Source: Syncephalis fuscata
Taxonomy: Eukaryota; Zoopagomycota; Zoopagomycetes; Zoopagales; Piptocephalidaceae
Length of the DNA stretch: 64,000 bases
Direction of reading: 5' to 3'
Assembly (NCBI GenBank): GCA_025786725.1
Contig: JAHLTZ010000028.1
Location: 1 to 64,000, forward strand
Each line of letters starts with the position of its first letter. Position 1 is the first letter of the stretch. Shown here piece after piece: positions 22,985 through 34,821 of the stretch. A program made the position numbers and the translations under genes. The notes under the pieces were generated by a model. That model did no database searches. It saw only the letters and a list, made by a program, of their open reading frames with translations, and had not been told where the DNA came from.

Positions 22985-25216
22985 TTAATCAATAATACAT
23001 TCAAGAACAAGATCAAGTATAGCCAATCCTGATTCTGTAGGACGTACATACTTAATATCCATCGATACTTGTTCTTTATCTTCTTCAATATAACTATATA
23101 TTTCTCGTGCCCATTCTAAATAGCCATAATCATGTAATTTCTCTAATTGATCTATATTGAGATACTATATAAATAGTTAATTAATTAGTTAATTAACAAA
23201 TAATAATCATTTAATATTTACCATTGTCAGTGATTCATTTGTAAGTTGTTTAAAATGAGTATTTTGAATACCCGTCTTCATTCTCATAGCCATAACAATT
23301 ATTTCCTTAATGATGTTAACACTAGTTATTATAATAATAACAATAATAATAATAGTAAATATCTTACTCGTGCATATTCATTAGTTGATAATGATACTGT
23401 TTTACGTAATCTAGTAACAATCATCATTAATTAGTTATTATTGAATTCATATAGCTATTTACTTACCCATGTCCCAATTTTGCACACTGCTTCATCCAAT
23501 GATTAGGTGCTGCAATCTATTATAGCTAATATGAATTCAATAGAGTAGATTATTATACAACTACTTACTCGATAAGTACGTTCCATATTCATGGTGCTTG
23601 GATTAAGTACTCGACCATGAGCACCAGGCCCAATACCTTTATATCAATTATTATGATTATGATTATGATTATGATTATTACTTATATACTATTAACATTC
23701 AGCTTATTCATACCAATATAGTCTCTACCCATCCAATAACCTTGATTATGGATACTACGTGATGATGTTGATCGAGCATAATTGGATACTTCATAATGAT
23801 CAAATCCATGAGATGTCATTAATGATACAGTCTGTTGATACATATCGGCCATTACATCATTATCGGGTAGAGTAATATGACCAGCTTCAACCTTATTAAA
23901 TAGACTAGTATAGATAGACTATTCGTTAGTTGTAATGATACACTGTTGGATAATAGTTACCGAGTACCACGTTCTACGGTCAATTGATAGATGGATAAAT
24001 GATCATCTGCTATGGCCATTGCTCTCTAATTATACTAAGTAACCCTATTCTATACATATACATATATATACACATATATATATTGTAATTGATCATACCT
24101 TTAATTCATCAGTCCAATCTTGTTTTGTTTGATTAAGACGTCCAAATATTAGATCGAATGTTACTCGACCTGGAAATAGTTCACGGGCCCGTTTAATTGA
24201 TATGAGTGCGTCTTGAACTGTATGTTCTCGACCTAACCATTTTAAATCTTTATCATTTAATGCCTATTATATGTTATTTATAGAATAAGTATTTGTTTAA
24301 TATTTGGTATTTACCTGTATACCAAGAGATATTCGATTAATGCCTATATCTTTAAATGATTGCATACGATTGGTGTCAAATAACTATTTAGATTATTAAT
24401 ATTAATATTGATATCTTTGTACAATTAACTATTCTTACAACAGGATTACCCTGTTTAATATAAAGTGTGAGTTATTAATTAATTAATTAACTAATTAATA
24501 AATAAACAACTCACCTCGAGTGATATTTCAACATTATTTGGTACGGTAGCATATTGTCCTATAGTATTTATTACTGCTTCTAATGTAGATGGCTTATAAA
24601 TGGTTAACAATAGCTAATTGCTTTAATTATACCATTACTTTAGCAAGACCTGTTATAACAACAACAACCATAACAATCAATATACTTTATTTATTGTATA
24701 TTATAATAACTTACTCGGTGTACCACCTAGATATTTTATATTAATTAATCGCCTTACTAATTATACTATAATTACTTACCTCCAAAGTAAATACTATTTA
24801 TACGTGGTGTATATGGCGCATAAGAGGTCAATGCTTGTTTTGTTTCAGCCACTAGTGCTGCTTGCATTGGTAGTTCATTATCTATTGAGTAGTTTCTTGG
24901 TTGTCGATATTTGTTAAACGCACAATAGGGACATAGTCTATCAATACATATATACATATATACATATATATTATAAATGTATAGAATATACTTATAAAAA
25001 TAATACTTACTTTCGACAATACGGCCAATGAATATAGATCGATATGTCACGTTCATTACTAGCACTAGTAGTTGTTATAGTTTGAATAGACCTCGTTGTT
25101 GTTATACAACCACTACGTGTAAATAGTTTATGTAATCTATTGTCAACTTGTTTAGTCAGTCCTCCATCTATTCTACTAATGACTGGTCGTAACCACAATC
25201 GACACGACATAGTCAT
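22985..25216 (-). CDS. RSAD1: RSAD1/HemW-like radical SAM protein
   Basis: Member of the HemN/HemW radical-SAM family; RSAD1/HemW proteins are haem-binding, haem-chaperone-like, often mitochondrial. The [4Fe-4S] motif is CRKLCPYC (Cx3CxxC) after ISIYIHWPY, split by an intron. IYFGGGTPS follows, then the EGNP motif, GINRISLGIQ-like sequence, DLIFGR, HLSIYQLT and the C-terminal HYEVSNYA and GPGAHGR motifs. About ten exons were traced. Three are microexons in correct phase: 24715-24726 (12 nt, GGGT), 24639-24649 (11 nt, SLAK) and 24439-24450 (12 nt, GNPV). The N-terminus is Arg-rich, compatible with mitochondrial import. It is convergent with the FAS1 gene. Confidence 0.85.
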
Positions 25217-25581
25217 GACAAAGTAGTAGTAGTAGTAGTAATAGTAGTAGTAGTAGACTAATAGTAGTAGGTTAATAGTAGGTTAATAGTAGTAGTAGAC
25301 CAATAGTTATGGTTGTAAAACAAATAAAATAAAGTTTATTTTCAACTAATACGTATACTAGTAATAGTAACTAAGCTTTAATGTAAGCAATCAATTGACC
25401 AGAACATCATAAATAAATAGATGGAGAACGTAAACAATGCTAGAATGCAAGCTGTATATAATGTATAGAATATGTTGTTGTTGTTGGTAGAAGAATAAAA
25501 TAAAACACTGAGCGAAAAGGCATAACTCCTGGCACCAATTACTACTTGTTATTTTACTGGATAGAATCCGATCGATGATAA
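25217..25581. other. Short intergenic region with TAG triplet tract
   Basis: An imperfect (TAG)n tract lies at 25224-25300 just upstream of the RSAD1 start, with AT-rich sequence beyond. No gene is seen. Confidence 0.6.
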
Positions 25582-28500
25582 TTACACACTACGAGCAATT
25601 CGCTCGGCCAATAATCCACGTAGCCATTCTTTGTAGACAACTACCGGTGTTACTTGACCGCGTAGTACTGCATCAAGACCGGCCCGGTCATAGCGTCTAA
25701 AGAACTCGGCATGAACCCAACCCAGTACTTCTTTGACCCAAGTCAACAAATCTACACTCCAAACTTCTTTCTTTGGTAAAAGATCAGTTGATGTGGAAGT
25801 AGTAGGTGCAGTTGGCTTTGTTGTCTCATTATTGCTGTTACTGTTACTGTTATTGTTGCTGTTGTTAGTTGTAGCGGATTTATCATTTGATATTAAATTA
25901 TCTGGTAAATTGACATCTTCAGGTCGTGTTTCTGCAGCTGCTGTTTCATTAACCGAATCAATGACTGCAGCTACCGGTGCCGTAACCATTTCATCACTAT
26001 GAGCTGAATCAGTTGTTGCTATATTGGTAGTAGTAGTAGGAGGAGTAGTAGTATCCATAGCATCTGTTGATGGTTCAGGTGTAACATCCATCGGTGTCGG
26101 TCCTATAGCTGTTGTAGTTGTAGCTGTAGAGGTAGGTGGTGATGGCTGTGGTGGCGGTGAAGGACGTTGTCGTGGACACCGTTCACGTACTACAACAATA
26201 TTATCTTGTTGTGATGCCGGCCATGATCGTGTTGTATCATCAACAATTAATGGCATACCAAAGAATGGCTGATAGAACCATTGTTGGCGTGTACTGGTGG
26301 CCTCCTCTCGATTAATCACCGATCCAATGGTTGTATTATGCCAAGCAGAACTGGCCACTGCATCAGCACCACTAACCAAATGATGAAAGCCTGCCTCGGT
26401 TGGATGAGGTGTGCCAACTGGTAAATAACAGAAATTGTATAATGCATCCAAGTTCTTGGGTGGTGTATCGCGTGCACCACGTGTTACGGCAAAGTCCAGT
26501 TCAGGTCGGGCTGAATGACGTAATCCTTGTATTCGAGTCTTTCCTGGATCCAATACATCTGCTACATCTGATACATAGTTTTGTTCTCTAATAACAAATC
26601 GTTAATGGCTGGTTGTCGATATTATTAATATGATTAATACTTACCCTAGCGAACAAACAGATACTTCAAATAAAGTGGCGGCCCAGTCTAGAAATGTCTC
26701 TACACCAGGTGTAACTACTACACGTCGTCCATCTCTTAATGTGCGAATTCGTTCCGGTACTATAATAATAGTAATTAGTATGGTTATTGTTAGTATTACT
26801 AGTCAATCATTTGTATACTTGTATTTACCTGTAGCTGCTTGTTTTTCAGGTACATAACGAACTGGATCATCATCACTAATAAGCCGTACAAGTGTGTCAT
26901 CCAAGTCAAGCACCAATGGTAGTCGACGGGAATTTAATAAATGTTGTATCTGTTGAACGGCACAGTTACGAAGTGCTGTTGGTTCACATATATAACCAAA
27001 TAATGTTCTAAGTATTATTATTAATAATATTAATAAATATTACAAATCAGTTATGCTGTATTGTTCGCTTAAACCACCTTAATACTTACTGTTTATCACG
27101 GGCTGGTTTTAAATGTAACTCCCATGGTGTATTTGATCCACGTTCACGTATCATAAAATAGGCACTCTAAATAAATAAATAGTTAATTAGTTAATTAGTT
27201 AATTAGTTAGTTATATAATCAATGGTTAATAATGATAATACTTGCCTTACGCATCCCTGCCATATCTTCAAACCACGAATGTTGTGGAAACTGGAATACA
27301 AATGAAAATTTAATCTGTAATTGATGGAGTGAAGAGTAACAACCACGCGGCAATACACCAGCAATACGATACTCCGGATCGAGTATAAAGAACCGACCTA
27401 GTACAGGTTGTACATGTACTGGACGCAATTCCACTGATGGTGCATATTCTGGTCCAGGTTGACCACTGGTAAATGGTGGCAGTATGAGTCGTGGATTCCA
27501 ATCATATTCCGTTTGTTGTGTACACAGAATGAGTTCAGGTTTACGATGAGCAGTATTGGTAGGGCCTGTATTGGTAGATGGCATTTTACCAAAGAAGTTG
27601 GGTCCATTATTTGTTGTGGGTGTTGAAGCCCGTACTGATCGTGGATTATTTATATGATGCATACTAGTAGCCGGGTTATTGCTATTCGTATTTGACATCA
27701 TAGATGGATTGGTGCCACTATTATGCAATATAGTTGTTGCGGTGGATGTTTTTGTTGCTGCTGTTGTTGTTGCAGTATTCCATTAACAGTGGTTGTATTT
27801 GTCGTTGCATTTGTTGTCGATAATGATGATGATGATGATGGTGTGGTGGTGGTGCTGATGATGATGAATTAAGACCAAAGAAGTTAGGTGGCGTAACATG
27901 AGCACTACTTGATGCAGTATTAGTAGATGAAAACCGTCCACCTGGAAATGGTCCTGGTCCATGACTTGTAGTATCTCTACTTGCTGATAATCGTGGATTT
28001 AACATATTAATGGCTGGTTTAGCAGGTGATCCACCAGACATGCCACTACTAGCACTACTATTACTGCCACCACGTCCCATACCAATACCACGTGGACCTG
28101 CAGCACCAGAGGGTCTCCTATATTTGCCACCTTGAACATCTCGTTCATTGATATCGTTATATTCAACTATAGATGCATAACCATTAGTCTATTTCTATTT
28201 CTATTCTATTCTATTAGTATTGGTGTTATAGGCTTACCTGTAGGACGCGTACCAACAGCTGGTAAACGACCAGGAACAGCAGTCATGCCAGGTGCACCAC
28301 CAGATGTTACTGTCCCTGTTGTATCAAGACGGATGGATGATGTGGCCGTTAGACTAAATGCTTGATTACCAGTTGGTAGAATACCCATGCCTACTGCATC
28401 ACCATCTGTTGCGGCTACCAAATCATCTAATTGACCACGACGAGCAAATGCATGCTTTCGTTTATCTTTCTTTTTCTTCTTCTTCTTAGATGCTGGTTCC

Positions 28501-29633
28501 CAAATAGGTAGATCTGCAACTTCGTCACTATCATCTTCACCATGATGATGATGGTGATGTGGATGATGAAGATGATGATTATTACCATGGAACCCGGTTG
28601 GTGTTGGTCGATTGGGTGTATGCGTAGTGGTATTGGTAGTAGTATTGGTATTGGTAGTAGTATTGGTATTGGTAGTAGTATTGGTATTGGTACTATTGGT
28701 AGTAGTATTGGATGCACTGTTAGTCGTAGTGTTAATAGGAGCAGATGGCCAAGTAGTTGTACTAGAACTGTTATTGTTATTGTTGTTATTGTTATAAACC
28801 CATTATCTTCAATTTGTTCTGAATTGGTATTTAACAATGTGGCAGCTGTTGTTGTCGGTATAGTTGTAGTAGCTGTTGTTGTATCAATACTATTATTACT
28901 AATGTTACTAGTGTTACTATTACTATTAGCAGTTATAGTAGCTGTATCACTATTGGTAATTGGTGTAGATACAGGTACTGTTGTAGATACAGATACTGTT
29001 GTTGTTGTTGTTTTAGTAGTCATTGGTGTAGTAGTTAAAGGTAAAGAAATTTCAGTTAATGCTGTCTCTATACCATGTACAGAGGCAGGTATTGTCTTGG
29101 TTTCAGTAGGGTTGTCATCGATCATTTCATGATCATCCGCGTCATGGCCGCGCTGTTGTTGGTCGTTATCATTAAGTAGAAACATAATGTTGGACTTTTG
29201 AGCCGGCTATATAATAGATAGTATAGTATAGTAATAATTGTACACTCGTTAGTAACATGTCTGTCAAACAAGCCCATATGAATATCACGTGCAGTAACAC
29301 TATCCATCTTTACACTTCACCCCACACTCCTTCTTCCTGTATGCTTGTAGCTGTGTTTACTTCATAGTACAACCGTCAGTGCTGTTACTTACCTCATAGC
29401 TATTGGTGCTAGTACCGCTACTACTGCTATTGTTGCTGCCTTGTAAACTGGTAGCAGTGGCAGTAGTTGTATTGCTGGCCGCTGTGGCCTTTACCGCGGA
29501 TGGACCAGTCGATGGCACAACAGTCGTTGACATAATGCCATGACTACCATCGTCTTCGTCGTCCCCGCCGCCCTCTTCGCCTGGCTGGCGTGTTCGCTTG
29601 GCAGGAGGAGGAGGAGCTAGGCTCGACCGTTTC
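25582..29633 (-). CDS. FCP1-like (DxDxT) protein phosphatase, low-complexity rich
   Basis: Nuclear CTD-phosphatase-like protein of the HAD/FCP1 class. The catalytic signature RRLPLVLDLDDTLVR lies at about 26880-26935. It is followed by RTLRDGRRVVVTPGVETFL and SVCSLGEQNYVSDVADVLDP, the FCP1 homology region. Upstream exons hold a folded block (VQPVLGRFFILDPEYRIAG, FQFPQHSWFEDMAGM, ERGSNTPWELHLKPARDK) plus long Asn/Thr/Ser/Gly/His tracts. The C-terminal exon has Pro/Thr-rich sequence and a last helix block (WVKEVLGWVHAEFFRRYDRA). The start MKRSSLAPPPPAKRTRQPG includes a putative nuclear localisation signal. The frame changes twice in low-complexity sequence (near 28768-28799, where a 32-nt GT-AG segment would fix it, and near 27750), so the exon model there is unresolved. 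Confidence 0.7.
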
Positions 29634-30565
29634 ATAGTGACACTGGCAATAACAATAAAATAAAATACACCACAGGCGTTTGAACAAAAAGGACGGTCAT
29701 ACACGGGAAATATACGGGCACGAGGTCTTTTGCCTACGCGACAGAGAAAGTAAACGCTGTGGTGACACGCTTAGACGAGAATGCGGTGTTTTGTTTAAAG
29801 AAACAAAAGCGTTTTTGGTAAGGTTGTCTGTCGTGGTTGGTTGATAAGTAAATCAAACGAAGATGCCTATCACTTATGCCTAATCCACGTTTAAAGCATA
29901 CACTCATACACTCATACACTCATACACTCATACACATACGCGTGCACTATTGTTGTGAAGATTAATGATTGGGCAATAACTGGTTAAAAAACTGCAAGTA
30001 AAAAACTAAAACTGCCAATCTACCAAACGAATCGATTTGTGTGGATGGGTGGTGAGTAAATGTGTAACCGCCTAAGGGGTAGATAATTTGTAGTGTGTGT
30101 GTGGGTGATAAAGTAAATGGGTGCGTAGAAAGCTCTAGCAGGAAAATCGACAACTTTGAATGACTAAAATTTTCTAACCATAGCCACGGCCGCTCGACAC
30201 AACGTCAACTGGCCTATTTATACGATACCACGCACACGGTCAAGGGCTCACCCTCATCTGTATAATTGGCCGTTTATTGGCTCGTGAGAAATGGGGAGGG
30301 GGTGATGATGGCGTCAACGAGCCAATGTGCTGCCTCGAAAGGGGGGAGTTACATTTGCATTATAGACAGTGATAGGTCAGTTCAGTTGACATACAAAATG
30401 GTTGCTGAGAAATAGAAGAGTAGATAATTGCGATTGAATGAAGTTTGATTAAGATAAATTTGGTAAATGAGAACGTGTGTGAGTACAAATGTGATGGAAT
30501 GTGATTGAGTGTTCGAAAATACAATATTTGTCCTATCGTTTTTATTTTATTTTATTTTATTTCGA
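29634..30565. promoter_or_regulatory. Divergent intergenic region (FCP1-like / CCCH genes)
   Basis: About 0.93 kb between two divergently transcribed genes, so both promoters must lie here. It includes a short tandem repeat of ACTCATAC (29900-29935) and TTTTA repeats right before the CCCH gene start. No RNA gene or ORF is convincing. Confidence 0.5.
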
Positions 30566-32534
30566 ATGTCTACTGAATTTAACAAGCCTAAACGGAGATT
30601 TACGCGTTTGGCACGGAATGTAAAGCCGGCATCGACGGCCAGTGCTACTAGTAATGTGGTGACTGTTACGACAGACCAGACGGTGTCAACCATTGCCACT
30701 ACAAGTAGTAATGGCACAGCCAAGACGAATCAAGCGATCACAACGATGAATTCATCTACCAAGTCTTCACCTGTACCTAAGGTCGCTTCTATTCCCAGTG
30801 ATATGCTCTATATACTTCAAGAGCTGAATGGGCCATCAGTAGAGTCTAGAGAATCGGCTATAGCATCGTCACCAGCTGTAGCGATAAAAACAAGAAAATC
30901 ATCACGGTTGGAGAAAATAGATATAGCACAGCCATTAGATACTACGGCAATGCCCAATGATTTACTGTATATTATGAATGCGATGAATGGCAATATTGAT
31001 ACGACAACAATGGATACTATGCCCGACAATGATGCTATTACTTCAAAACCAACAGCACAAATACAAGGAAAACGGGCAAATAAACGTAAAAATAAAGATA
31101 CAAAAGCAACGATGACAAGTGTAGAAGAGGCCACCAATAGTGGTAAAATAATAGAAAATGCAAAATCAACTCGAAAACAAGAAAAGAGAAAATACAATGC
31201 GGCAAATGACCCGCGTTCAACAAATAAACGTCCCAGTTGGACCGATAGAGATCAACAAGCGATGGATGCACTGGAAGAGTTAACATTGCCAATTAAAATA
31301 GATGGACAAGTTGACGATGATTTTAATGCACTATTAAGTGAGCATATTAAAGCAACAGATAACACTAATAGAAAGAATACGGTAAGTATATAATAAGCAT
31401 AACTGTAATGACATTAAACGATAGTGTATAACGCTATATAGAAAAGAAAAGAAAAGTCAAAAGCGTCTAATACAGCATCAAATTCAGCATCTGAATCAAT
31501 GGCATTTAATCCAGCAGTAAGTTGTTTACTAATAACAATTATAAATTATCAATTATCAATTATTAATTAATTAAATTGATATATTTAATAGACTAAAATA
31601 CGGTTTTGTTTTCAATGGCAAAAAGACGGATACTGTGAACGAGTAAGTAATCAAATTGATATAACTAATATATTTATATAATTAAATATATGATTTATAA
31701 GGGAGATGCTTGTCCTTATTCACATGAAGTACCGCCAGAAATAGCCCGAGAAGCAATGAAAGCACCAAATCAAATATGTCGCGCATTACGTACTCATGGT
31801 ACATGTCCACTTGGTGTAAGTAACTAACCGTTAATGATAGAGAATAACGAATAAACTAATTTGATCAATAGATACGATGTCCATGGTCTCATGATTTATC
31901 GGCTATAACATCAGTATCTAAAAAAGATACACCTATAGAAGATGCACCTATAGCTAATAATGAAAGAGACAAGCCACAAACAACAACCTCTAACAAACCA
32001 GCTGAACTGTGTCGTTACTTTAAATCAGGCAGTTGTGGTAAAGGATTATGGTGTACATTTTCACATGATATCCTTTTATTTCTATTATCTATTAATATGC
32101 TAGATAGTTTAACCCTTATTGTAGTAATATCTTAACTATTTGTGTGTGTGTATGTGTGTGTGTATAGATACATTTGAAGCTGGAACCTTGCTTCTTTTTC
32201 GCTCAACGAGGCTATTGTGCAGCCGGCGATGAATGCCGTTTTAGTCACGTAGCACCAGGTGATGGTAACACATCAACAACTGATGGTGGTTCAAAGGCTG
32301 AAAATACTACCGATAAAGATTATTCTTCTATTCCACCTGAAAAGTGGGTTCCTGTTTTATCAGCGGTAAGAAGTATAAACATGCAGTTAATCAGTGTAGA
32401 TAATGACTAAACTAACATATATTATATATGACACATCACAGACACATCATCAAGATCATAACGATACCAAGATAGATGTTGATCAACCACTGTCATTTAG
32501 TGGATTACCAGCTGATTTAGTCTATGATCCATAA
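30566..32534 (+). CDS. Four-finger CCCH zinc-finger protein with candidate AT-AC intron
   Basis: Probable RNA-binding protein. The ~270-aa N-terminal region is Ser/Thr/Lys-rich, with two similar IPSDMLYILQELNG / MPNDLLYIMNAMNG motifs. Four CCCH fingers follow: FCFQWQKDGYCERGDACPYSH (Cys at 2, 11, 17; His last, trimmed here), ICRALRTHGTCPLGIRCPWSH, LCRYFKSGSCGKGLWCTFSH and PCFFFAQRGYCAAGDECRFS. Splice phases of the GT-AG introns agree. Between fingers 3 and 4 a perfect U12-type donor, ATATCCTT (32066), and an AC end (32170) give FSHDLKLEPC with no insertion. The alternative GT-AG intron (GTAGTA...ATAG) is in frame but adds 19 odd hydrophobic residues. I chose the ATG at 30566 because upstream codons are T-rich leader. 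Confidence 0.82.
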
Positions 32535-32736
32535 TCATTGTAATTTAACTCTTTATTTTCTATATACTCGAATAATTACTGAAACAACATCTGCGTAATT
32601 ATTACTAATAAAGATGGCAATCGTGTATCCTATTAAACATAGCCTCTATCTATATGATGTGTATACATTGTGTACCCCCTTTTCAATGGCAGGCAATGGT
32701 CTAGATCCATGTGAGGGCCAACACGGCAATAACAGC

Positions 32737-33111
32737 CTAATGAAAGTGTATAGAAAGAATCATTGCGTCTATATTGAAACGAGCTATAGCAATGGCGCCA
32801 TTATCCGCGTCGGGTTTTAGATTTCTCTGACCAGTAGGACCAACAATAACCGTTTCGGTTGGCGTGACCACTACCACGGATGCAGTACGTGTAGGTGGAT
32901 CAGCAGGCGTATTGTTGCCTACACCAATAGATATACCGGTAGTACTATTGCTCTTACTATCGCTGTTACTATTCTTATTATCATTATTATTGTTGTTGTT
33001 GTTGTTATTACCGCCACCTAATATAGGCAGGTTAAGCTGAGCGGTAACCGGAGTGGCAACGGCCCATAGCGCTAAAACAGCGCCTAAAATAACCATAGAG
33101 TTGAATCGCAT
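32737..33111 (-). CDS. Small secreted Asn-rich protein
   Basis: A 124-aa single-exon protein. The signal peptide is MRFNSMVILGAVLALWAVAT followed by PVTAQ. The mature part opens LNLPILGGG, then a poly-Asn/Ser/Asp/Lys stretch of about 30 residues, then TGISIGVGNN and RTASVVVVTPTETVIVG. There are no cysteines in the mature part and no strong C-terminal GPI signal, although a missed 3' exon is possible. Function unknown. The asparagine codon tract is a GTT/ATT microsatellite on the plus strand and is likely to vary in length. Confidence 0.6.
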   Translation of the reverse strand: MRFNSMVILGAVLALWAVATPVTAQLNLPILGGGNNNNNNNNNDNKNSNSDSKSNSTTGISIGVGNNTPADPPTRTASVVVVTPTETVIVGPTGQRNLKPDADNGAIAIARFNIDAMILSIHFH

Positions 33112-34821
33112 GGTGTTAATAGCTGGTTAAACAATAAGTTTAGTAACAATAAAGGTGAAAGGCAGTAATGCTTAAGATGAAGTAGTAAAATTGAATAAGT
33201 TTGAATAGAGGTGAAATAACGTGTACATATAAAATGTATTTTATTCGGCGTATTCGGCCTATCCATATGCAGCACAGTGCAGTGTGTGGATGTGTGTGTG
33301 TGTAGATCTTAGTGGTGAAGTAAAAAACGGACCGCTCAAGGAACCAGTAACATGTGAGAGTAGTTAATTCAACAAGTCGACACTTGTACGATTACTAGCG
33401 ATTTCTTAATAGAACTAAACACACGTGGTTTACTGCGTTATTTATCTCACTGTCCTATAATTATAAAGAATACAACAGATATATTGACTATAACTATGCT
33501 AGGGAGATTAATTTATAATGATTTGTCGTGATAGTCGCTTGCTATCTATTTGTCAGCAATGGTATAGCTGCATCGATACTTCATGTTGTCGTTGCTACTT
33601 TTTAAACTTGCCGTTTTGGCCATTGTATTGATGCCTCGCTTGTGGCACTTAGATTTGCTGCAAGGCTGATCTAGTTAAGCATAACCCTCGAATAGTCAAC
33701 TTTGTTTAGTACTGAGTATTTGCGTACATTTTCTACTTTACATGTAAACCGTGTGTATATCTATGTGTATGGCGAGTTCTGAGGTGTAAATACCACGTTG
33801 ATGCCAGCAGCCATTGGTAAAGGCAGCCAACCAATCTATGGATAAACTACAACGTGTGGCTGCAGCTATCCATGCGTGGCATTTTTCCATGCTTAATGGC
33901 ACTTGTGTGTGTGTGTGTGTATGTGTATGTCTGTGTGCACGCAAATACAAGTACGCACGCACGCACGCACAAATTGTATGGCTGTATGATTGAATAGGCC
34001 ATGCGATACGCCAATAGTCATTCAGACAATGTATGGCAACTGGATTTAATAAACATGCGGAACCATGACTCGCTAGACTTGTTAAAAATACGATGCTACA
34101 ACCACGCAGACTACTTGCTCTTTTCTCTTTCATTTCGTTGTCTGTTCCGTTATCTAAATTGCTCTTTTCATCTCTCTCTCTCTTTCTCTATTTCTCTATA
34201 TCTCTTTGTGTTATTTCGTTAATTTGTTTTTCTGTTCAGTTATTACTGTACTATTAATTAGTTTGTGATTTACGTTTGTGTGTATCTGTGTAACACAGCT
34301 CAAGTCAAGTATTAATCTTTCACGGCAAGGACAAAAGCTAGCCTAGTCTTTGTACTGTTTGGTAAGCAAATTAAATAGTCATATTACCATTATTATCGCA
34401 ATGTTTTATTCGCTTGGTCCCTGACGTACTCTGCATGTTGTCTGCAATTATTTTGGTTTATATGGCATGGCCATTTGCCATAAGCGTTACTCTCTCTTGT
34501 TACGTGCACGCGTGTACAAATGTGCCCTTGTGATACTGGTCAAATAGACGTATGGTTGGCCATAGCCATGTGTTTTGCGCGTATGCATGAAGAATGCCCT
34601 TTAATACTGTTGCCGTTAAGGCGAAGACCATTGCACCTGACATGATACTTCGTATAACATTTTAAATCTTTATTGTCTTTATTGCGCTACTGTCTATATA
34701 CTGTATTTTCCTTTGTTACTGCTATATCAACAATTAATAAGATAATATATTAATAATCCGTGTTTTTATTATATTATATTATTAGTACCCAATTTAATTC
34801 AATTATTCGTCTACGACTACT
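33112..34821. other. 1.7-kb intergenic region with microsatellites
   Basis: Contains GT-rich microsatellites (33290-33302; 33905-33930), a (GCAC)n run near 33953-33970 and CT-rich sequence (34170-34205). The ORFs here (for example 33738-34133) follow the repeats and show no domain. It holds the promoters of the minus-strand secreted protein and the plus-strand gene at 34822. Confidence 0.5.

Noticed and set aside
28542-29132. 196-codon plus-strand ORF of Met/Ile/Val repeats
   Set aside because: Antisense reading of the Asn/Thr microsatellites in the FCP1-like gene.
33738-34222. Overlapping ORFs on both strands around GT and CT microsatellites
   Set aside because: Simple-sequence translations with no recognisable protein features.
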